Positions 1 to 5,569 of a DNA stretch of 5,569 nucleotides are shown piece by piece (within the stretch, counting starts at the first letter, position 1; each line of letters starts with the position of its first letter). The notes beneath the pieces are model-generated. The model saw nothing but the letters and a program-made list of their open reading frames with translations, was not told the DNA's origin and made no database searches. A program made the position numbers and the translations under genes. The stretch is from an uncultured euryarchaeote (lineage in GTDB: Archaea; Thermoplasmatota; Poseidoniia; Poseidoniales; Poseidoniaceae). The stretch lies in contig CALGEM010000121.1 of the NCBI GenBank assembly GCA_937881505.1, positions 1 to 5,569 of the forward strand, in the 5' to 3' direction.

Positions 1-1
1 C

Positions 2-136
2 TTTGTTCGCAATACCCCTGAGGATTTGGTGGAAGGTTCTCTTCCGTTGGCCGTCCCGTGGCGATGGATTCGCGCCATCAACGACATCGTCGTCCTGCGC
101 TGGTTCCCTCCGACGCCCATCCCGCTCCAATCCTGA
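2..136 (+). CDS. C-terminal end of an unrecognised protein (partial)
   Basis: The reading frame is open from the left edge of the window and ends at TGA 134-136, giving the last 44 residues of a protein. The visible tail contains two tryptophan-rich patches (PWRWIRAIND and VLRWFPPTP) and ends in PIPLQS. I do not recognise a family from this fragment, and it has no clear membrane helix or metal motif. That it is a real gene end is supported by its tight fit to the next gene: its stop codon overlaps the Shine-Dalgarno of the ribonuclease Z gene, whose ATG follows after 9 nt. This is the usual arrangement of translationally coupled genes in one operon. The missing upstream part would be needed to assign a function. 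Confidence 0.6.
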   Translation, partial: FVRNTPEDLVEGSLPLAVPWRWIRAINDIVVLRWFPPTPIPLQS

Positions 137-140
137 GGTG
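135..140 (+). promoter_or_regulatory. Shine-Dalgarno site of the ribonuclease Z gene
   Basis: GAGGTG lies 5 nt before ATG 146 and overlaps the TGA stop (134-136) of the preceding frame. The good match and ideal spacing fix the ribonuclease Z start and suggest translational coupling with the upstream gene. Confidence 0.75.
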
Positions 141-145
141 AAGAC

Positions 146-1300
146 ATGACGCTTGATGTCCACGTCCTTGGAACAGCCTCAGCCCGCCCCACCCCTGAAC
201 GTGCGGTCAGTGGCAGCCTGGTCAAAGGGCCGGACGGCATTGTCGTCGTGGATTGCGGTGAAGGCTTCCAAACACGCTATGCCCTCCAGCGACGACGACT
301 GAAGCGTCACTCGGTCGGCGAGACCCTCAAGCCCAGCGCCGTTGATGTCCTTGCCTTCACCCACGGTCATCTCGACCACACCTGGGGCGCCCTGCCTTGG
401 TTGCAGTCCATGGATTTGGAGAATCGGCAACAACCACTGCTCGTCATTGGGCCAACCTCCGCCGAAGCAATGGATGCGCTTCTCAACGATGAGCCGCTGC
501 CCGACGGTATCCCGCCGGCCGACCTCAGCCGGCAATGGATGGCGTGGTACGAGCTGGGTGGCGACATGATTCAATTTCCCATCCGTTGGGTCTTGGGTGA
601 TGTGAACGCCGACCGATGGATGGAAATCAACCCCGATACTGGCGCCGCCGCCCTGCTCGACGGGATGCCGCAGCCCGCGGGTTGGAACAACAGCACGTTG
701 CGCCCCGTACCCACCGAGCACAGCGTTCCTTCGTGTGGATGGATGGTTCAACAACACGCCATGGCCGGTAAATTTGACCGAGCGAGGGCAGACGAAATGC
801 AACTCACGACCAAGCAGCGAGCCATGGTTGCGCGGGGCGAGAACATCACCGACGCCAACGGCGAGACCATCGCAGCCTCTTGGTTCCGTGGCGGTGAGCG
901 AGCGGCGGTTAGCGTTCTCATTTCTGGTGATACGGCCGCCACGCCCGAAGCATGGGAGGCTTCAATTGCACCCACGCTCTTGATTCACGAGGCCACCTAT
1001 CTTGAACAGCAACAGGACAAGGCCGAGGAACACATGCATTCAACGGCTACTGGAGCGGTGGCATCGGCTCATGCCGTCGGCGCCACCTACCTTGCGCTGA
1101 CGCACTACAGCAATCGCATCAAAGACGAGTCGGTGTCCGCAGGTGAGGCTGAAGCAGCCGCTGAAGCAGCCGCTGAAGGTGTGGCCGTGGTGGCGCTGAA
1201 CGATAACGACCGTTTGGTGGTTGACGACGACGGGGGCTTGACCCACTTGGTCTGGCAACGCGAGGGGTGGGCGCCGAAGAGCATCCCACCCAATCGTTGA
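146..1300 (+). CDS. rnz: Ribonuclease Z (tRNA 3'-processing endonuclease)
   Basis: Cytoplasmic zinc endonuclease of the metallo-beta-lactamase fold that cuts the 3' trailer from precursor tRNA. Visible signatures in the 384 residues: the N-terminal LGTASARPTPER strand-loop; VVVDCGEGFQTR (residues 33-44); the HxHxDH zinc motif as THGHLDH (His73, His75, Asp77, His78); EHSVPSCGW with His192; SGDT with Asp262; the HST motif with His298; and ALTHYSNR with His320. HEATYLE...HST followed by LTHYS is diagnostic of RNase Z rather than other beta-lactamase-fold hydrolases. The protein is longer than the ~305-310 residues usual in bacteria. Spacing between ligands shows that the extra ~42 residues sit between His78 and His192, while later spacings match the family. 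The tRNA-binding arm region (about 200-250) lacks the usual GP motif. The start is set by a strong Shine-Dalgarno 5 nt upstream. A surface-protein gene follows after 25 nt. Confidence 0.93.
   Translation: MTLDVHVLGTASARPTPERAVSGSLVKGPDGIVVVDCGEGFQTRYALQRRRLKRHSVGETLKPSAVDVLAFTHGHLDHTWGALPWLQSMDLENRQQPLLVIGPTSAEAMDALLNDEPLPDGIPPADLSRQWMAWYELGGDMIQFPIRWVLGDVNADRWMEINPDTGAAALLDGMPQPAGWNNSTLRPVPTEHSVPSCGWMVQQHAMAGKFDRARADEMQLTTKQRAMVARGENITDANGETIAASWFRGGERAAVSVLISGDTAATPEAWEASIAPTLLIHEATYLEQQQDKAEEHMHSTATGAVASAHAVGATYLALTHYSNRIKDESVSAGEAEAAAEAAAEGVAVVALNDNDRLVVDDDGGLTHLVWQREGWAPKSIPPNR
1148..1178 (+). repeat. In-frame 12-bp tandem repeat inside rnz
   Basis: The unit gctgaagcagcc occurs twice in a row (1148-1159, 1160-1171), followed by a partial third copy (gctgaag, 1172-1178). 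It encodes Ala-Glu-Ala-Ala repeats at residues 335-344 in the C-terminal helix of ribonuclease Z, after the last zinc ligand. An in-frame duplication by slippage is the simplest explanation, and it should only lengthen a helix. Confidence 0.85.
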
Positions 1301-1307
1301 AATGAAC

Positions 1308-1314
1308 GAGGAGG
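1308..1314 (+). promoter_or_regulatory. Shine-Dalgarno of the PKD/zinc-ribbon protein gene
   Basis: GAGGAGG is a near-perfect Shine-Dalgarno. It lies 11 nt before ATG 1326 and downstream of the in-frame ATG 1302, so it supports 1326 as the start. The spacing is a little long; folding of the hairpin at 1310-1325 may be part of the explanation. Confidence 0.6.
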
Positions 1315-1325
1315 ATGGAACCTCC
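1310..1325 (+). promoter_or_regulatory. Hairpin covering the Shine-Dalgarno before ATG 1326
   Basis: GGAGG (1310-1314) and CCTCC (1321-1325) are perfectly complementary around the 6-nt loop ATGGAA. In RNA this makes a five-pair, mostly G-C stem that hides the core of the Shine-Dalgarno and ends directly at the ATG. The complementarity is seen directly; a role in translation control is inferred. Ribosomes terminating on rnz at 1298-1300 would be well placed to open it. Confidence 0.45.
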
Positions 1326-3929
1326 ATGCGTTGGCTGACGGCATGGGCGCTCGTGCTGCTTTTGTTCGCCGCCCCCATGGGTGTTCAAGCCGACCAAGGA
1401 CGAGCAGCCCCTTCCTGCCTCACGCAAGACGGCGCCAGCCTTCCACCGACCATCGCCATCGACCCCGATGTCTGCGTCATCGTTGACCTTGGTGTCTTGC
1501 AGCCGGGCGACGTGTACGAGATGAGCATCATCGTGGTTGACGACGCCATCGACCTGCTCTTCTTTGATGAAAACAGCATCCAGCCCTACGAACTCGGTCA
1601 ATCCTACCGTTCCGTCATGGCGCAACCCGCCAGCACCGAATCGGCACTGGGGGCCTTGGAATTCCACTGGAAGGTCCCACCCTCCATCAGCGCCAAGCGC
1701 TGGTTCATGGTGTTGGACAACAGCGCTCATGACGGCGATGCGGGCCAAGGCGACCAGGGTGGACTTCGCAGTACGGTTTCCGCCTCGGTCACCCAACTCA
1801 CCCAAGCCTACTGGACACCTTACAATGACATGTTGGCGGTGGATGCGGGTGCCTACGAAGTGCTGCTCTCTGGCGACGACCTGCGCCTGGACGCTGGCAC
1901 CACCGTGGTGCTTTCTGCCTGGGACCTGACCTTTGTCGGCGATGTCTACCTTCAGACCCGAACCATGCACGACCGCTACACCTCCGGTGGCATCGGCGTG
2001 CAGTTCATCGATGGCGGTGCTCTTCAAGCGGTTGAATCTCCTCAATCCTTAACGTGGCAGATTCCCTCCACGCTCGAGGGCGAAGAATTGCTCCTGGTCG
2101 TTGACAACACCGACAGCCCGCTTGGCGGTGGAAACGGAACCGAGGCGCTGAGAATGACGGTACGATTGGAACTCGCACCCCCGCTCACGCCAACGGTCAC
2201 GGACCAGCAGATGGCCACCGTTTCCATCGGCGAAACGATCACCTTGGACGCTTCCTCCACGCCCAACCGGCTCAACCAACAGGGCACGTTCACCTGGGAC
2301 CTTGATGCCAGCGTTGATACCAACGACGACGGCAATCCCACCAACGACCCCGACGCCATCGGTCTCAACGTCGATACCTCATGGTCAACACCCGGCACCA
2401 AAACGGTCACCGTGAAGATGACCGCTCCATCCGGCGAAGAAGCGACCGCCAGTTACACCGTCACCGTTCAAGACACCGTAGCGCCCACCGCCGGCATTCA
2501 AGCGAGCGGAACCAACGTCTCGCTGATTTCGGAGGGCTGGCGCGTTAACGTCGGCAACACCATCGAAATGACGTGCTCGAGCAGCACCGATGACCACCAA
2601 GTTGCACGGTGCGATTGGACGGTGGATGGGCAAACGGATGAGAACACGTCGCAGATTTCCTTAACGCCCAACGAACTACGGGATTACAACGTCGTGCTCA
2701 CGGTCACCGATGCCAGTGGCAACACGGGCAACGCCACGGCCGTGGTGAAATCGGTTGACCCGACCCTTCCTGCCTTTGACCTCTCCCTTTTGGCCGCCTT
2801 CCCAACCGTGGCCACAGCAGGTGATGCACTGGAATTCCAAGTCGCCGTCAGCGACACCTTTGACCCTGATTCAACCCTTCGTGTTCACTGGGATTTGCAA
2901 CCCTCCAAGGACACCGATGGAAACGGCAACACCAAGGACGACCCCGACCGTGTTGGCTTGAAACCAAGCATCACCTTTGACAGTCCAGGTCTGAAAGAAA
3001 TCGTGGTCACCGTCTTTGACGGTTCAAACAACAGCGCCAACTACGCCTTTTCGGTTAGCATCGCTGCGGCTCCAGAGGACGCAGCATCCTACATGGGCGG
3101 CATCATGGTGGTCGGCGTTTTGCTCATCGTCGGGAGCGGTGCGTTGGCCTTCAATCGAGCTGCTCAGCGAAACCGAGGTTTCAATCTCCTCATCGAGCGC
3201 GGCCTCAACCGGGAAGAAGCAAGAGCGCACATGGCGATGACAGCTCAGCGAACCAAACTCTCCATCTTCTCAAAAGCCGCCGACTACGCTGGCTTGGACT
3301 TGGGCGAGGTGGTCCCCGAAGACGAACGTTTAGCGGCCGAAAAACAGGCCGAGATGGAGGCGATTTATGGGTCGTCCAACGCCGAAGACCCGAACGCTGG
3401 CTTCGCGCAGGCTGCTTATGCCCAACCTTCCATGTCCCAGGCCAGTCAACAAGCGGCTTCCGAGGCGGCGGCCTTGCTGTCCGATGATGAATCCAGCATG
3501 ACCATGGGCGCTCCTCTTGATGACTTGGTGGAAGAAATTGCCGGGGCTTCAGCGGTCGCTGCTGAGGCGCCATCAGCCGTTTCAATGCCGGAGGAGCAGA
3601 CATCTGACGCGGCACCAGCTGTCGCTCTTTCTTCGGCTGAGATGCCCGAAATGGACGCTACAGCCCCAGCCGTTGCTTTACCTACGCAGGGAGACACCCA
3701 TCTCGAACCAGCCCCCTCTTCTGTTGTTGAGATTCCAGAGATGGCTGCACCTGCCGCCGTCTCATCGCCTGCTCCGACGCCCCCGCCCACGCCGGCCCCT
3801 ACGGTTGTGCAACACACCTGCACCAACTGTCAGGCCGTGTTTGAACTCGACATGCCAGCAGGCGTCCACCATGCGGTGGTGGCGTGCCCTGCGTGTGGCG
3901 TGGATCAGAACATCCGCACCGATGGTTGA
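1326..3929 (+). CDS. Surface-anchored PKD-domain protein with cytoplasmic zinc ribbon
   Basis: An 867-residue type I membrane protein of unknown role. ATG 1326 is chosen over in-frame ATG 1302 because it has a Shine-Dalgarno and begins a compact signal peptide (MRWLTAWALVLLLFAAP, likely cut near residue 22). Order of parts: cysteines at 31 and 50; two related beta-sandwich domains (about 48-155 and 160-285), each with a hydrophobic strand leading to LDN or VDN; three PKD-like domains (about 288-382, 384-478, 482-580), the first and third with Asp-rich calcium-type loops, the second with Cys417/Cys429; one membrane helix (589-610); Arg-rich inside flank; a helical stretch (about 615-680); an acidic Ala/Pro/Ser/Met-rich tail (about 685-828); and a zinc ribbon with Cys832, 835, 854 and 857. 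PKD and prepeptidase-like folds usually mediate adhesion or ligand contact outside the cell. The zinc ribbon implies an inside partner. Confidence is high for the gene and topology, low for function. Confidence 0.85.
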   Translation: MRWLTAWALVLLLFAAPMGVQADQGRAAPSCLTQDGASLPPTIAIDPDVCVIVDLGVLQPGDVYEMSIIVVDDAIDLLFFDENSIQPYELGQSYRSVMAQPASTESALGALEFHWKVPPSISAKRWFMVLDNSAHDGDAGQGDQGGLRSTVSASVTQLTQAYWTPYNDMLAVDAGAYEVLLSGDDLRLDAGTTVVLSAWDLTFVGDVYLQTRTMHDRYTSGGIGVQFIDGGALQAVESPQSLTWQIPSTLEGEELLLVVDNTDSPLGGGNGTEALRMTVRLELAPPLTPTVTDQQMATVSIGETITLDASSTPNRLNQQGTFTWDLDASVDTNDDGNPTNDPDAIGLNVDTSWSTPGTKTVTVKMTAPSGEEATASYTVTVQDTVAPTAGIQASGTNVSLISEGWRVNVGNTIEMTCSSSTDDHQVARCDWTVDGQTDENTSQISLTPNELRDYNVVLTVTDASGNTGNATAVVKSVDPTLPAFDLSLLAAFPTVATAGDALEFQVAVSDTFDPDSTLRVHWDLQPSKDTDGNGNTKDDPDRVGLKPSITFDSPGLKEIVVTVFDGSNNSANYAFSVSIAAAPEDAASYMGGIMVVGVLLIVGSGALAFNRAAQRNRGFNLLIERGLNREEARAHMAMTAQRTKLSIFSKAADYAGLDLGEVVPEDERLAAEKQAEMEAIYGSSNAEDPNAGFAQAAYAQPSMSQASQQAASEAAALLSDDESSMTMGAPLDDLVEEIAGASAVAAEAPSAVSMPEEQTSDAAPAVALSSAEMPEMDATAPAVALPTQGDTHLEPAPSSVVEIPEMAAPAAVSSPAPTPPPTPAPTVVQHTCTNCQAVFELDMPAGVHHAVVACPACGVDQNIRTDG

Positions 3930-4004
3930 ATTTTGGGCTTGAACGGCCGTTTCAGTGAACACAACGGCGAATGCTTCTCAAAGGATGAGGGCCGAGCATT
4001 CGGC
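3930..4004 (+). other. Intergenic gap with no stop in the downstream frame
   Basis: These 75 nt separate the PKD protein stop from ATG 4005. They contain TTTT at 3931-3934 but no stem before it, so a terminator is not supported. I see no AT-rich TATA box. The downstream gene's frame is open through the whole gap, back to the preceding TGA, so an upstream TTG start (3933 or 3939) cannot be excluded. Confidence 0.5.
3968..4002 (+). promoter_or_regulatory. Stem-loop displaying an SD-like motif before ATG 4005
   Basis: CGAATGCT (3968-3975) and AGCATTCG (3995-4002) form a perfect 8-bp inverted repeat, extendable by one G-U pair. The loop holds GGATGAGGG (3983-3991), an imperfect Shine-Dalgarno, and the stem ends 2 nt before ATG 4005. 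It could be an RNA element exposing the ribosome-binding site or a DNA operator. It is not a terminator, because no T-tract follows. The pairing is seen; the function is inferred. Confidence 0.4.
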
Positions 4005-5569
4005 ATGGATGAGCCTGCGCTACGCCTCTTGCGTGCTGGGCTGCGCCAGCCCAACCGGCGAGGTCGCACGGCCGTTATGCTCGTTGCGGTCATGATGCTC
4101 TCGTTGATGCCGCCAGTTTCAGGGGACGTAACCGTGGCACGAGACGACTTCGGTGTCCTCGATGCCTTTGCCTCGACACTAGCAGACCGTGCTGCAGAAG
4201 GTGAATCGCTCGTCGCCCTCCAAGGCGCCCAGTCTTCCTTTGCTTTGTTGGACGCCTCAAAGCGTCCCGTTCAATCGGGTGATGCGTTGGCCGACGCCGA
4301 GAACGTGCTGAATCAGGTGGAACTTCGTGATACGTCGCCCTTTGAGGAAGACCATCCACGCCCCTACGAATTCCTGACCGATGTTGCAACGCACCCGGAT
4401 GCGTGGCCGTACAATCTCTGGGAGACCTTGTTCTCAATTGACAACCTCGGCCTCGACAACCTCCTTGGAATCGGCATCAACACCTACGCCGTTTACGTGA
4501 ACTTCTCGTCGAGAAACAACGGACCTTCCTACGAGGCGTGGGACCAAGGGACGTTCACGGGCGAGATATTGGTCGGCACCGATTTGGTCCTGTTCGAGAA
4601 CTACATCGATATCGATGGCGACGGCACGGACGACCTTTCCGTGGGCCTGACCTTGGAAGGATTGACCACGTTGGGCGAAGGCTTCGGCATTGAGACCAGC
4701 GACAACCCCATCCCAGGTGTCCCGGGAATTCCCACCGAATTGTGGATTCGTCCGACCTTCCAGTGGGCCGTCAGCGCCTTGAACATCAACGACCCTCTGT
4801 GGGATGAACTCGAACACCTTGAGGTCTCGCTGATGAAGGGGCTGGCGTTTGACATCACGCTGTCCAACTCGGAATCCTACGCCATCGTGGTTGACACCCG
4901 ATTCACCCAACCTCCATCCGACGTCACCTTGGGGGTCGGCATCGAACGCATTTCCTTCGACATCACCAGCGCCATCGCCCTCCCGCAGCAATTCATCACC
5001 TCGCTCTTGTTGGGCACTGTCAACTCAAGCGACCTTTCACTGACGGGCATCACCGCTCCTTATGCCGTGCGCTTGTCCAACCCGAATGCACCCGGTGGAT
5101 TTGACCAAACGGACTGCAGCGAGACCCTGAACTACGACCCCGTGACAGATTACCTAGCGAAAAGCCGTGAGCACAAGTGTGGCATCGGCATCGGCGTGGG
5201 CTACGTGCACTTTGGCGAAGTCCAACCCGACCAATCGATTGACATCCTCGAATACGCCTACCTGGATGTTGGTTTCCACCCAGAGGAAGGAAAAACCATC
5301 ATTCCAAGCGAGGTTGACTTGACGCTGCGAAACGATAACATCGGTGAGAACACCTTTGACACCATCGAAATCTACTCCGATGTTGGTAGTGATGTCTACA
5401 TCCATTACTTTGAGGACCGTTCCAACGTCCCCGAAGGGGACAGTCCCTTTGGAAACATAACGGATTCTCGCTTGTGGATTCGTGGCCTGCCGTCCGGCAC
5501 GCTCCACGATGATGAAATCGCGGCCATCTTCACCACCATCGGCGAGGCACCCGGCTCGGTCAATCTCCC
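4005..5569 (+). CDS. Large secreted acidic protein of unknown function (3' truncated by window)
   Basis: The frame is open from ATG 4005 to the window end, giving 521 residues without a stop. I do not recognise a family. Residues 1-24 are basic (LRQPNRRGRT), followed by a hydrophobic core (AVMLVAVMMLSLM, 23-35) and PPVSG, which reads as a signal peptide with a long n-region. The rest is hydrophilic, acidic and beta-rich, suiting an exported protein. DIDGDGTDD (202-210) is a DxDxDG-type calcium loop as found in EF-hand-like repeats of secreted proteins. Cys371 and Cys392 are the only cysteines seen and could form a disulfide. LWIR occurs twice (246-249 and 490-493), hinting at repeated modules. 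No membrane anchor has appeared by the right edge. The alternative start ATG 4077 has GAGGT 12 nt upstream but would leave no positive n-region. It lies 75 nt after the PKD protein gene and is likely co-transcribed. Confidence 0.75.
   Translation, partial: MDEPALRLLRAGLRQPNRRGRTAVMLVAVMMLSLMPPVSGDVTVARDDFGVLDAFASTLADRAAEGESLVALQGAQSSFALLDASKRPVQSGDALADAENVLNQVELRDTSPFEEDHPRPYEFLTDVATHPDAWPYNLWETLFSIDNLGLDNLLGIGINTYAVYVNFSSRNNGPSYEAWDQGTFTGEILVGTDLVLFENYIDIDGDGTDDLSVGLTLEGLTTLGEGFGIETSDNPIPGVPGIPTELWIRPTFQWAVSALNINDPLWDELEHLEVSLMKGLAFDITLSNSESYAIVVDTRFTQPPSDVTLGVGIERISFDITSAIALPQQFITSLLLGTVNSSDLSLTGITAPYAVRLSNPNAPGGFDQTDCSETLNYDPVTDYLAKSREHKCGIGIGVGYVHFGEVQPDQSIDILEYAYLDVGFHPEEGKTIIPSEVDLTLRNDNIGENTFDTIEIYSDVGSDVYIHYFEDRSNVPEGDSPFGNITDSRLWIRGLPSGTLHDDEIAAIFTTIGEAPGSVNL
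4037..4053 (+). repeat. GC-rich 7-bp inverted repeat in the signal-peptide region
   Basis: TGGGCTG (4037-4043) and CAGCCCA (4047-4053) are perfectly complementary around a CGC loop, giving a strong short hairpin just inside the coding region, or just upstream if ATG 4077 is the real start. No T-tract follows, so it is not a terminator. It may slow early elongation or be chance. Confidence 0.5.

Noticed and set aside
1119..2045. 308-codon open frame on the minus strand
   Set aside because: It overlaps two well-supported + strand genes; its product is His/Gly/Arg-rich with no recognisable motif. It is a shadow caused by GC-biased codons.
3446..3826. Minus-strand frame with a Gly/Ala/Ser-rich product
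   Set aside because: It is the complement of the Ala/Pro-rich linker; its composition is explained by the + strand low-complexity codons.
3927..3945. Possible terminator after the PKD protein gene (TTTT at 3931)
   Set aside because: The T-run is only four bases and no stem precedes it; termination is not supported.
4053..4080. Possible twin-arginine signal (NRRGRT before the hydrophobic core)
   Set aside because: The residues after RR do not fit the S/T-R-R-x-F-L-K consensus; an ordinary Sec signal with a basic n-region is enough.
4605..4616. 12-bp perfect palindrome atcgatatcgat
   Set aside because: It encodes Ile-Asp-Ile-Asp with repeated atc gat codons in the calcium-type loop, so codon repetition explains it.
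4434..4991. 185-codon open frame on the minus strand
   Set aside because: It lies opposite the secreted protein frame, which is open for 521 codons with a signal peptide and a calcium-type loop. The minus-strand product shows no motif.

Overview
The window reads as a compact stretch of a mesophilic archaeal chromosome, moderately GC-rich, with every supported gene on the + strand. My best guess is a marine Thermoplasmatota (Poseidoniales, 'Marine Group II'). The guess rests on a tRNase Z next to large acidic secreted proteins, PKD-type beta domains with Asp-rich calcium-type loops, a C-terminal membrane anchor, and a cytoplasmic Ala/Pro-rich tail ending in a four-cysteine zinc ribbon. It comes from style and architecture only, since no rRNA or taxonomic marker is present.

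Layout: (1) bases 2-136 are the last 44 codons of an unrecognised gene. (2) 146-1300 encodes ribonuclease Z, with all metal ligands visible. It starts 9 nt after the previous stop and has a good Shine-Dalgarno (SD) sequence. (3) 1326-3929 encodes an 867-residue type I membrane protein: signal peptide, two related beta-sandwich domains, three PKD-like domains, one membrane helix, a low-complexity cytoplasmic tail and a zinc ribbon. (4) From 4005 to the right edge runs the N-terminal 521 residues of a large secreted acidic protein of unknown function. It is cut by the window end.

The genes are colinear with gaps of 9, 25 and 75 nt, and I see no convincing internal promoter, so one transcript is plausible. 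Ribonuclease Z is a housekeeping tRNA-processing enzyme. The two following genes look like cell-surface or exported proteins and may work together, but nothing in the sequence ties them functionally to tRNA processing.

Points most worth a second look: RNA hairpins at the translation starts of genes 3 and 4 (one pairs the SD, the other displays an SD-like motif in its loop); PKD1 and PKD3 sharing an Asp-rich loop while PKD2 has a cysteine pair instead; a surface protein carrying a cytoplasmic zinc ribbon; and a ribonuclease Z with an extra ~42 residues before its third metal motif and no visible GP motif in its tRNA-binding arm. I found no CRISPR array, tRNA, rRNA or mobile element.
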